A DNA stretch of 6,382 nucleotides from positions 1-6,382 of the forward strand of contig JAUNUZ010000146.1 of assembly GCA_030537915.1 (NCBI GenBank). The letters run 5' to 3'. The position numbers and the translations under genes were made by a program. The stretch comes from Micrococcales bacterium (GTDB lineage: Bacteria; Actinomycetota; Actinomycetes; Actinomycetales; Dermatophilaceae). Shown here piece after piece: positions 1 through 6,034 of the stretch (position 1 is the first letter of the stretch; every line of letters starts with the position of its first letter). The notes under the pieces were generated by a model that was not told where the DNA came from, searched no databases, and saw only the letters and a list, made by a program, of their open reading frames with translations.

Positions 1-1408
1 CGAGGAATTGGTACTGGTCCGGGGTGACGGACACATCGTGGTGGGCCTTGATGGTTCCGGCCAGACCGGCGAGGAAGGCGCCACCGGCGAAGGCCAGGAT
101 CTTGAGGCCGAAAACGTTGACGCCCATCGCGTCCGCAGCCTTCTCGTCCTCGCGGATGGCGACCCAGCCTCGACCGATCCGACTGTTGTTCATCCGGACG
201 AAGATCAGGATGATCAGTCCGAGGACGAGCAGAAGCAGGAAGTAGTAGTTAGCGAAGCGAGTCAGAACGATCCCGAGCACATTGTGCCGCTGCCCGAAAT
301 CGAATCCGAAGAAATTGAGCTCGGGGATGTTCGGGATGCCGTTTGGCCCGTTCGTCAGGTTGGGCCCGTTGTTCCCGTCGAGGTTGAACATCGCGTAGCG
401 GAAGATCTCCCCGAAGGCGAGTGTCACGATGGCCAGATAGTCGCCCGAGACGCGCAGGGTCGGCGAACCGATGATGAGGCCGAGCAATGCCGAGAAGCAC
501 GAGCCGATGAGCACGGTGACGAGGAACGGCGGCGTCCAGTTGATCGTGGCGAACGCCGATCCGGACAGGACCGCGCCCACGTAGGCGCCGGCGCCGAGGA
601 AGGCAATGTAACCGAGGTCGAGCAAGCCGGCCAGTCCGACGACGACGTTGAGGCCGAGCGCGGTGGCGGCGAAGATGATGACCTGGGTCGCAATCGACAT
701 GTTGGCGTCGGAGCCGCTCTGGGTCAGCGGGAATGCGAAGGCAGCGGCGAAGGCCGCCAACATCAGCACGCGACTGTGCCGCGAGCCGACGATCCCGAGC
801 CACGTGAAGAGCCGGCCGCCGGAGATCCCCGCGGAGGCCGCCCCTACCCCCAGAAGCAGGAGCACGAACTGCCACGGGTCCTTCAGGTCGAGGGCGTAGG
901 CCACCAGTGCGAGGAAGAAGGCAACTCCCACGATGATGACCGTGAGGTCGGCCCACGACGACATGCGCACCTTGGTGATGTCACGTCGCGGCTGGTGGGA
1001 TAGGAGCAGGCTGCCCGGAAGGAGCAACAGTGTTCCGGCGAGGGTTACCCAGGCTCCGGGATCGGCGTTGATGAGCCCCTTGGTCTCCATCGTGATGGCC
1101 AGGAGTACCAGGGCCATATAGGCGAAGGCGCCGAGGGTGAGGCCGCGCAGCGCCTTGGCGACGTCGACGAACGCACCGATCTTGCCCAGCGGGCCCTTGG
1201 CCATGAGCACGAACGCAAGCGCCAGCAGCCCGAGGACGAGCATCGTCAGCTGGACGGGTGCGGGATTGAAGTTGAGCGAGACGTTGCCCAGGACGCCAGG
1301 TCGCCAGCACCATGACAGGAGCGATCCGACGATGAGGAGTAGGGAACCGGCCAGCGCCAGAGGCCACCCCACCGGCGACGGCTGCAGGGAGAGGGAGAAC
1401 TTGCTCAT
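1..1408 (-). CDS. livM: LivM, branched-chain amino acid ABC transporter permease, with long N-terminal membrane extension (partial; C-terminus beyond left edge)
   Basis: One of the two membrane permeases of a LIV/HAAT-type importer; with LivH it forms the channel for branched-chain or related amino acids. I translated it by hand: the frame from ATG 1408 stays open for 469 codons to the left edge. The LivM core begins near residue 250 (ALGLNVVVGLAGLLDLGY). It continues with TLRVSGDYLAIVTLAFGEIFR near 316-336 and the EAA-type ATPase-contact loop GRGWVAIREDEKAADAMGV at about 412-430. The last visible residues (GTIKAHHDVSVTPDQYQFL) match the family region after that loop, so roughly the last 100 or more residues are missing. 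Residues 1-249 hold about six hydrophobic segments (near 13-33, 49-69, 90-107, 119-137, 151-172, 177-194) before the usual core, which is longer than the E. coli LivM extension. The start overlaps the livH stop (ATGA), suggesting translational coupling; only a weak GGGTGG lies upstream. Identity is firm; the exact substrate is not determined. Confidence 0.93.
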   Translation of the reverse strand, partial: MSKFSLSLQPSPVGWPLALAGSLLLIVGSLLSWCWRPGVLGNVSLNFNPAPVQLTMLVLGLLALAFVLMAKGPLGKIGAFVDVAKALRGLTLGAFAYMALVLLAITMETKGLINADPGAWVTLAGTLLLLPGSLLLSHQPRRDITKVRMSSWADLTVIIVGVAFFLALVAYALDLKDPWQFVLLLLGVGAASAGISGGRLFTWLGIVGSRHSRVLMLAAFAAAFAFPLTQSGSDANMSIATQVIIFAATALGLNVVVGLAGLLDLGYIAFLGAGAYVGAVLSGSAFATINWTPPFLVTVLIGSCFSALLGLIIGSPTLRVSGDYLAIVTLAFGEIFRYAMFNLDGNNGPNLTNGPNGIPNIPELNFFGFDFGQRHNVLGIVLTRFANYYFLLLLVLGLIILIFVRMNNSRIGRGWVAIREDEKAADAMGVNVFGLKILAFAGGAFLAGLAGTIKAHHDVSVTPDQYQFL

Positions 1409-2337
1409 GCGCGATCCACCACCCTCGCTCCGAGCAGGCCCTCGGGCCGGAAGACGAGGACGAGGATGAGCAGCGCGAAGGCGAAGACGTCCTTCCAGGT
1501 GCCGCCGATCCATGGGACGGCACTGGCCAGCGCCTCTGCGACGCCGAGTGCGAGACCCCCCACGATCGCACCCTGAACGTTGCCGATGCCGCCGAGCACG
1601 GCGGCCGTGAACGCCTTGAGGCCGGCCATGAAGCCCATCTTGAAGTCGATGTTGTTGTTCTGCAGCCCCTGGGCGACGCCCGCGATCGCGGCCAGCGCGG
1701 CGCCGACGGCGAAGGCGATGACGATGATCTGGTCGACGTTGATGCCCATGAGACGCGCGGTATCGGGGTCCTGGGAGACCGCCTGCATCGCCCTACCCTG
1801 CTTGGTCTTGTTGATGAACCACCACAAGAAGATGCCGCACACAAGGAGGCACCCCATCGTGAAGAGGGCGGGGCGCTGGATCTGGACCGGACCGAAGGGG
1901 ATCGCCGCCCCGGTCACGACGTCGATCCGGGGGAAGGGAATCTTGGACTTCGCACTCGGGAAGCCTGGGATGGTCCCGTAGAAGATGCGAACGAACTCCT
2001 GCAGGAAGATCGAGATGCCGATGGCGGTAATGAGCGGCGCAAGCCGCGGCGCGGATCGTAGCGGCCGATACGCGATCCGCTCCATGAGAACGGCCGTGCC
2101 CACCGACGCGAGGATGGCCCCGAGCATCATGACGGGCAGGACCCAGATGGCGGTCGTGTCCTTGAACAGGACGAAGTACGTGCTCAGGGCGCCGAATGCG
2201 CCGATCATGAACACCTCACCGTGCGCGAAGTTGATGAGCTGCACGATGCCGTACACGACGGTGTAGCCGACGGCGATCAGCGCGTAGAGCGACCCGTTCG
2301 TCAGCCCGTTGACGAGTTGCTGGGGGATGTCTCCCAT
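1405..2337 (-). CDS. livH: LivH, branched-chain amino acid ABC transporter permease
   Basis: Inner permease subunit that pairs with LivM to form the membrane channel of a LIV-type importer. The protein is 310 residues, close to the usual family length of about 290-310. It opens with QQLVNGLTNGSLYALIAVGYTVVYGIVQLINFAHGE-like family sequence; LINFAHGE lies at 34-41. The cytoplasmic EAA-type loop that docks on the ATPases is GRAMQAVSQDPDTARLMGIN at 181-200. A conserved glycine-rich stretch (AVLGGIGNVQGAIVGG) lies near 226-241, and the tail ends RPEGLLGARVVDRA. Multiple hydrophobic segments fill the rest. The ATG at 2337 has a strong ribosome site, GGAGGT at 2347-2352, 9 nt upstream. It is the second gene after the binding-protein gene, 94 bp downstream of it, and its TGA overlaps the livM ATG by 4 bases. 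No anomaly is visible. Confidence 0.96.
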   Translation of the reverse strand: MGDIPQQLVNGLTNGSLYALIAVGYTVVYGIVQLINFAHGEVFMIGAFGALSTYFVLFKDTTAIWVLPVMMLGAILASVGTAVLMERIAYRPLRSAPRLAPLITAIGISIFLQEFVRIFYGTIPGFPSAKSKIPFPRIDVVTGAAIPFGPVQIQRPALFTMGCLLVCGIFLWWFINKTKQGRAMQAVSQDPDTARLMGINVDQIIVIAFAVGAALAAIAGVAQGLQNNNIDFKMGFMAGLKAFTAAVLGGIGNVQGAIVGGLALGVAEALASAVPWIGGTWKDVFAFALLILVLVFRPEGLLGARVVDRA

Positions 2338-2371
2338 GCGGGGCCGACCTCCTGTCCTGTGTCATCGGACG

Positions 2372-2412
2372 CACAGCTCGGGCGGCGAGGATCGCCCGCC
2401 GCCCGAGCTGTG
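2372..2412 (-). promoter_or_regulatory. Perfect 16-bp intercistronic hairpin between the binding-protein gene and livH
   Basis: Positions 2372-2387 are exactly complementary to 2397-2412 (16 bp, mostly G/C), with a 9-nt loop at 2388-2396; one G-U pair could lengthen the stem. It starts 19 nt after the binding-protein stop codon and ends about 20 nt before the livH ribosome site. Neither strand has a T-run after the stem. In binding-protein-dependent ABC operons, such intercistronic stems often protect the upstream message from 3' exonucleases or partly terminate transcription, giving more binding protein than permease. The structure is read directly; that role is inferred. A full terminator is less likely because livH has no evident promoter of its own in the gap. 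Confidence 0.75.
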
Positions 2413-2431
2413 TGTCTGGGAGTGGTCGGGT

Positions 2432-3655
2432 CTACTTGAACTCGTCGGTCTTGACGGGCGCCCACTTGCCGTCCTTGACCTCATAGACGGTGAGCACGCG
2501 GGTCTTGGAGTCGCCGTACTGGTCGAATGCGACGGTGCCGGTGACACCCTCGAAGTTGACCTTGCCCACGGCGTCCACGGTCGCCTGACGAGCGGACTTG
2601 GCGTCCGGAGCGTCCTTGAGGGAGGTCTTCAGGCCCTCGATGATGGCGTTCGCGGCGTCGTAGGCGTACGCGCCGTAGGCTCCCGAGGCGTCGGGGTAGG
2701 CAGCTGCCTTGTAGGCCGCGAGGAAGGTTTTGCCCTTGTCAAGACTGGCCGTCGGGGCGCCGACGGAGGTTGCGAGGTCACCGGTCGAGGTCTTGCCGGC
2801 CAGCGCGATGAACTTGTCATCGAAGATGCCGTCGCCGCCCATCAGCGGCACGTTGAGCCCGGCGCTCTTCATCTGCTGCGAGAGCGGCCCCGCCTGCGGG
2901 AACTCACCGCCGTAGTAGACGGCCGCCGGCGACGAGCCCTTGACAGCGGTGATGGCCGTCTGGAAGTTCGCGTCATCCGGGTTGATGGTCGTCGCGGCGG
3001 AGATGGTGCCGCCCTTGGCAGTGAACTCCTTGCTGAAGGCGGCGACGAGACCCTGGCCGTAGGTCTTCTTGTCATGAATCGTCGCGACCTTCTTGATGCC
3101 CTTACTCAGGAGGTACTGCGCCGCGAACGGCCCCTGCACGTCATCGGTGGTGCACGTGCGGAAGTAGGAGGGGTAAGCGCGCTTGGGCGCGTTGGTGAAG
3201 TCCGCGCCGCGTGTCAGGCTCGGGTTCGTGTTGGCCGGCGAGACCTGCACGATGTTGGCGGAGGAGAGGACCGGCTGGACGTTCTGCGCGACCGAGCTGT
3301 TGAGGGTGCCGACGACTCCGACGACGCTGTCGTCGCCCGAGAGCGCGGTGGCCGCGTTCTTGCCTGGCTCCGGCTTGCCCTCGTCGTCCTTGGGGTCGAC
3401 CTTGAGGGTCCACCCGGGGATGGCCTTGGAATCGTTGGCCTGCTTGACGGCGAGTTCCACCGAGTGCTGGATCCCCAGTCCCAGGGCGGACAGGTCACCT
3501 GTGAGGGGCGCGATGACGCCGATCGTTGCCGTTTTGTCGCTACTGCCGCCGCCACCGCTGGTGCCGGTGTCGCCCCCGCGGGAGCCACACGCGGACAGTG
3601 CCAAAGATGACGCGAGGATCGTCACGCCGACCCGAACCACGGAACGCTGAAGCAC
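2432..3655 (-). CDS. livK: Branched-chain amino acid ABC transporter substrate-binding lipoprotein (LivK/LivJ-like)
   Basis: Extracytoplasmic receptor that binds the amino acid and delivers it to LivH/LivM. From GTG 3655 the protein has 407 residues. It has a lipoprotein signal peptide with Arg4 and Arg8, a hydrophobic stretch at about 9-21 and the lipobox LSAC, with Cys23 as the predicted lipidated residue. A Gly/Ser/Thr-rich linker (about 24-40) tethers it, followed by a type I periplasmic-binding fold (Peripla_BP_6 family). Characteristic segments are IGVIAPLTGDLSALG (45-59), VVGVVGTLNSSVAQNVQPVL (111-130), YPSYFRTCTTDDVQG (161-175) and AAVYYGGEFPQAGPL (244-258). An in-frame GTG at 3679 would give 415 residues, but AGGAGG at 3660-3665 would then lie inside the gene, so I prefer 3655. 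First gene of the liv operon. Family is sure; whether it prefers Leu/Ile/Val or another ligand cannot be told from sequence. Confidence 0.93.
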   Translation of the reverse strand: MLQRSVVRVGVTILASSLALSACGSRGGDTGTSGGGGSSDKTATIGVIAPLTGDLSALGLGIQHSVELAVKQANDSKAIPGWTLKVDPKDDEGKPEPGKNAATALSGDDSVVGVVGTLNSSVAQNVQPVLSSANIVQVSPANTNPSLTRGADFTNAPKRAYPSYFRTCTTDDVQGPFAAQYLLSKGIKKVATIHDKKTYGQGLVAAFSKEFTAKGGTISAATTINPDDANFQTAITAVKGSSPAAVYYGGEFPQAGPLSQQMKSAGLNVPLMGGDGIFDDKFIALAGKTSTGDLATSVGAPTASLDKGKTFLAAYKAAAYPDASGAYGAYAYDAANAIIEGLKTSLKDAPDAKSARQATVDAVGKVNFEGVTGTVAFDQYGDSKTRVLTVYEVKDGKWAPVKTDEFK

Positions 3656-3678
3656 AGGACCTCCTGTGTAGTCACACA
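3653..3678 (-). promoter_or_regulatory. Binding-protein ribosome site inside competing short hairpins
   Basis: On the minus strand AGGAGG (3665-3660) lies 4 nt before GTG (3655-3653); this fixes the preferred start. The site is embedded in the near-palindrome CACAGGA-GG-TCCTGTG (3668-3653), so CACAGG can pair with CCUGUG, which includes the start codon and leaves AGGU as the loop. Just upstream, TGTGT (3678-3674) can instead pair with ACACA (3669-3665). The two stems share bases and exclude each other. The arrangement is seen directly; any switch-like effect on translation is inference. Confidence 0.6.
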
Positions 3679-3682
3679 CGAT

Positions 3683-3698
3683 CCGGGCGGTCGCCCGG
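3683..3698 (-). promoter_or_regulatory. GC-rich hairpin upstream of the binding-protein ribosome site
   Basis: CCGGGCG (3683-3689) and CGCCCGG (3692-3698) are a perfect 7-bp inverted repeat with a 2-base centre; as RNA it would form 6 bp with a 4-nt loop. CGA/TCG flanks (3679-3681, 3701-3703) could extend it across a small internal loop. In the liv transcript it would lie about 18 nt upstream of the AGGAGG, where a 5'-UTR stem may stabilise the message. There is no T-run, so it is a poor terminator candidate. Whether the transcript starts upstream of it is not known. Confidence 0.45.
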
Positions 3699-3756
3699 GT
3701 TCGACTCGCCTGCTGGATTGCGAGCGGGTGCTCGTGACGATAAGTCGCCGGGAACG

Positions 3757-3828
3757 TGCAGCGGTGTTTTTGTGGTCCTATGTGGCCAGGTCGTTATGTA
3801 AGGCTCGCCACACTGGCCCACCGCTGCA
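3757..3828. repeat. Nested inverted repeats in the divergent promoter region
   Basis: TGCAGCGGTG (3757-3766) and CACCGCTGCA (3819-3828) are perfect 10-bp inverted repeats separated by 52 bp. Inside them GGCCAG (3784-3789) is inverted as CTGGCC (3813-3818), and TGTGG occurs twice 10 bp apart (3771-3775, 3781-3785) with its complement CCACA at 3808-3812. No T-run follows the outer arm on either strand, which argues against a terminator. The set could be paired operator sites for a regulator of liv or uvrC, or an RNA fold in the liv leader. The repeats are visible; their function is open. Confidence 0.5.
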
Positions 3829-3884
3829 AGCGGGGCGTCGGGCCGGAGGGGAGCCGGTGTGCCCGGCAGCCGGAGCCGCGAACG

Positions 3885-3890
3885 TAGGGT
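3885..3890 (+). promoter_or_regulatory. TAGGGT -10-like box immediately upstream of uvrC (probable leaderless start)
   Basis: TAGGGT fits the actinobacterial -10 pattern TANNNT and ends 6 nt before the uvrC GTG at 3897. In actinobacteria this spacing is typical of leaderless genes, where transcription begins at the start codon itself. There is no good -35 at 3862-3867 (CCCGGC), which is common for such promoters. The alternative is that GGTGGAG (3888-3894) serves as a ribosome site, but it would end only 2 nt from the GTG, too close for normal use. Confidence 0.45.
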
Positions 3891-3896
3891 GGAGCG

Positions 3897-5912
3897 GTGG
3901 CCGACCCATTCACCTACCGCCCACGCCCGTCAGACATTCCCACGGATCCCGGCGTCTACCGCTTCCGCGATCGCGACGGGCGGGTGATCTATGTCGGCAA
4001 GGCCAAGTCCCTTCGCTCCCGGCTGTCCTCGTATTTCCAGGACCTGTCGGCCCTGCACCCGCGGACTCGCTCCATGGTGACCACGGGCGTCGCCGTGGAG
4101 TGGACGGTCGTCGCCAACGAGGTCGAGGCGCTGCAGCTGGAGTACTCCTGGATCAAGGAATTCGACCCGCGCTTCAACGTCAAATACCGGGACGACAAGT
4201 CCTACCCATACCTGGCCGTGACAATGGGAGAGGAATTCCCCCGCGCGCAAGTCATGCGCGGTGCGAAGCGCAAGACGACCCGCTACTTCGGGCCGTACGC
4301 GCACGCCTGGGCGATCCGGGAGACCCTCGATACCCTGCTGCGGGTCTTCCCGGTGCGCACGTGCAGCGCCGGGGTGTTCAGGCGCGCCGGTCAGGTGGGC
4401 CGACCGTGCTTGCTCGGCTACATCGACAAGTGCAGCGCGCCGTGTGTGGGGCGCGTCGATGCGGGCGAGCATCGCCAGATCGCCGAGGACTTCTGCGACT
4501 TCATGGCTGGAAACACCGGACGCTTCGTCCGGCGCCTCGAGACGAAGATGAAGCAGGCCGCGGCCGAACTGGACTTCGAGGCGGCTGCGCGGCTGCGCGA
4601 CGACATCGGCGCTCTGCAGAAGGCACTGGAGCGCTCGACGGTCGTCTTCACCGACGCGACCGATGCGGACGTCTTCGCTATCGCCGGCGATGAACTCGAG
4701 GCCAGCGTGCAGGTCTTCCACGTGCGGGGAGGTCGTATCCGCGGGCAGCGCGGCTGGGTGCTGGAGCGCCAGGACGAGGCCGATGCCGATCTCGTCGGTC
4801 ACCTGCTGCAGCAGATCTACGGTGGGGAATCCCCCGAGGGCGTGCCGCGGGAGGTGCTGGTGCCGCTCTTGCCTACGGACGCGAGTGTCCTCGCGCAGTG
4901 GCTCTGCACCCTTGCGGGGCGCCGCGTTGACCTACGCGTGCCGCAGCGAGGCGACAAGCGAGCACTCCTGCAGACAGTGGAGCGCAACGCCCAGCAGTCG
5001 CTGGCCCGCCACAAGGTCTCGCGAGCGGGCGACCTGACGGCCCGCGGCCGTGCGTTGGAGGAACTCAAGGAGGCCATCGACCTCGACGAAGTGCCGCTGC
5101 GCATCGAGTGTTTCGACGTGTCGCACGTGCAGGGGACGAACGTCGTGGCCTCGATGGTGGTCTTCGAGGACGGCCTACCGCGCAAGTCCGAATACCGCCG
5201 TTTCATCGTCCGCGGTGACGTCCTCGATGAGCACGGGCAGGGGCGCGGCGATGACACCGCCGCGATGGCCGAGGTTTTGACCCGGCGTTTCCGGCGGCAG
5301 GCCCGAGACCGCTACCGGGATGCCGACCCTCTCCTTGCGACTCCGGCGGAGGTGGCCGGAGAGGTCGCGGGTGGAGAGGCGGGCGTGCCGGTCGGGATCG
5401 ACCCGGACACCGGTCGCCCACGGCGCTTCGCATACGCGCCGCAGCTCGTCGTCGTTGACGGCGGTCTGCCTCAGGTCAACGCCGCGCAGGCGGCCCTGAG
5501 CGAGCTCGGCCTCACTGATGTGGCGGTCGTCGGGCTGGCCAAGCGACTCGAGGAGCTATGGCTCCCCGCTGCTGACTTTCCCATCCTTTTGCCGCGTACC
5601 AGTGAGGGGCTCTTCTTGCTGCAGCGGTTGCGGGATGAGGCGCACCGCTTCGCGATCACGTTCCATCGCCAGCGCCGGTCCAAGGCGATGACACGCAGCG
5701 AGCTCGACGGCATCCCCGGCCTCGGGCAGGCGCGCCGCGCCGCTCTACTGCGACACTTCCGCACCGTCGCCGGGGTGCGCGCGGCCTCGGTCGAGGAGCT
5801 CCAGGGGGTGTCCGGCATCGGTCCGGCGCTCGCGCAGACGATTCGAGAGCGATTTGCCGGTGCTACCCCCGAGCCGGCCGTCAACGTGATGACAGGCGAG
5901 GTTCTGGACTAG
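3897..5912 (+). CDS. uvrC: UvrC, nucleotide excision repair endonuclease subunit
   Basis: Cytoplasmic subunit of the UvrABC system; it is recruited by UvrB to damaged DNA and cuts on the 3' side and then the 5' side of the lesion. The protein has 671 residues, against about 610 in E. coli. The N-terminal GIY-YIG nuclease (about 16-100) shows GVY 19-21, [13 protein letters not shown] 30-42 with Tyr21, Tyr32 and Arg40, and Glu77 in NEVEALQLE. Four cysteines (156, 171, 179, 183) match the [4Fe-4S] ligand spacing reported for E. coli UvrC. The UVR domain that binds UvrB is near 213-248 ([17 protein letters not shown]). The C-terminal RNase H-like nuclease has Asp407 ([11 protein letters not shown]), Asp521 (VVVDGG) and His583 (DEAHRF), the expected DDH triad. 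A helix-hairpin-helix DNA-binding pair lies at about 602-655 (GIPGLG, GVSGIG). The GTG start is chosen because VADPFTYRP aligns with actinobacterial UvrC N-termini. All catalytic residues are present; no defect is visible. Confidence 0.98.
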   Translation: MADPFTYRPRPSDIPTDPGVYRFRDRDGRVIYVGKAKSLRSRLSSYFQDLSALHPRTRSMVTTGVAVEWTVVANEVEALQLEYSWIKEFDPRFNVKYRDDKSYPYLAVTMGEEFPRAQVMRGAKRKTTRYFGPYAHAWAIRETLDTLLRVFPVRTCSAGVFRRAGQVGRPCLLGYIDKCSAPCVGRVDAGEHRQIAEDFCDFMAGNTGRFVRRLETKMKQAAAELDFEAAARLRDDIGALQKALERSTVVFTDATDADVFAIAGDELEASVQVFHVRGGRIRGQRGWVLERQDEADADLVGHLLQQIYGGESPEGVPREVLVPLLPTDASVLAQWLCTLAGRRVDLRVPQRGDKRALLQTVERNAQQSLARHKVSRAGDLTARGRALEELKEAIDLDEVPLRIECFDVSHVQGTNVVASMVVFEDGLPRKSEYRRFIVRGDVLDEHGQGRGDDTAAMAEVLTRRFRRQARDRYRDADPLLATPAEVAGEVAGGEAGVPVGIDPDTGRPRRFAYAPQLVVVDGGLPQVNAAQAALSELGLTDVAVVGLAKRLEELWLPAADFPILLPRTSEGLFLLQRLRDEAHRFAITFHRQRRSKAMTRSELDGIPGLGQARRAALLRHFRTVAGVRAASVEELQGVSGIGPALAQTIRERFAGATPEPAVNVMTGEVLD

Positions 5913-5944
5913 CCCGGCGACGGCGGGCCCCGCCCGGTCCGGGC
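5912..5944 (+). terminator. GC-rich hairpin directly after the uvrC stop codon
   Basis: GCCCGG at 5912-5917 can pair with CCGGGC at 5939-5944, enclosing a second stem GGCGG (5922-5926)/CCGCC (5930-5934). A shorter alternative pairs 5932-5937 with 5939-5944 in DNA, but its 1-nt loop is too tight for RNA. The structure begins on the last base of the uvrC stop codon TAG. No T-run follows, which is common for actinobacterial terminators but lowers certainty. It could instead be a 3'-end stabiliser with read-through into rapZ. Confidence 0.45.
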
Positions 5945-5991
5945 GATGCAATGTGTCCTTCGGCGTTGCGGCCTGCCAGGATGGGTCGAGT

Positions 5992-6002
5992 TGACGTCGT
6001 CA
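5992..6002. promoter_or_regulatory. TGACG-T-CGTCA palindrome upstream of rapZ
   Basis: An 11-bp perfect palindrome with 5-bp arms lies 32 bp before the rapZ ATG. It overlaps TTGACG (5991-5996), which looks like a -35 box, but 17-18 bp further on I see no TANNNT box (AGCAGA at 6014-6019), so a promoter here is not supported. It could be a regulator site or chance. No known operator is recognised with confidence. Confidence 0.25.
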
Positions 6003-6034
6003 GCCCAGTCGCCAGCAGAGCCCGAGGAGCACCG

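Larger units (their letters stand above)
3656..3896. promoter_or_regulatory. Divergent intergenic region carrying the promoters of the liv operon and uvrC
   Basis: This 241-bp stretch separates two head-to-head genes and must hold transcription starts for both directions, or at least for the liv operon. It contains a locally AT-richer patch (about 3765-3803) in otherwise GC-rich DNA. For the liv side I see only weak minus-strand -10-like boxes (TACATA at 3800-3795, TATCGT at 3742-3737), neither with a convincing -35 at the right spacing, so I do not assign a liv promoter. The inverted repeats and the uvrC box are listed separately. I found no small coding gene or RNA gene here. Confidence 0.6.

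Noticed and set aside
8..1003. 331-codon plus-strand open frame
   Set aside because: It is antisense to livM, which has clear family motifs in the opposite strand. The translation is a charged, low-complexity mix of E, D, R and G with no recognisable domain, as expected from the mirror of a high-GC gene.
981..1844. 287-codon minus-strand open frame spanning the livH/livM junction
   Set aside because: It is out of frame with both livH and livM, whose frames carry the conserved permease motifs; the translation is low-complexity R/S/P.
2309..3610. 433-codon plus-strand open frame
   Set aside because: It is antisense to the binding-protein gene. It is V/R/G/D-rich with no domain and no ribosome site that I can see. 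Long antisense frames are common opposite high-GC genes.
3656..3679. Upstream GTG at 3679 as start of the binding protein
   Set aside because: It would place the AGGAGG ribosome site inside the gene and add eight residues (beginning with a Cys-Asp-Tyr stretch) before a normal lipoprotein signal peptide.
3697..3707. GGGTTCGACTC, resembling a tRNA T-arm
   Set aside because: The flanking five bases on each side do not pair as a T-stem, and no acceptor, D or anticodon arm fits on either strand.
3728..4693. 321-codon plus-strand open frame overlapping uvrC
   Set aside because: It runs out of frame through the GIY-YIG and UVR coding sequence, is rich in R, G, A and P, and has no homology signal. 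uvrC explains the region.
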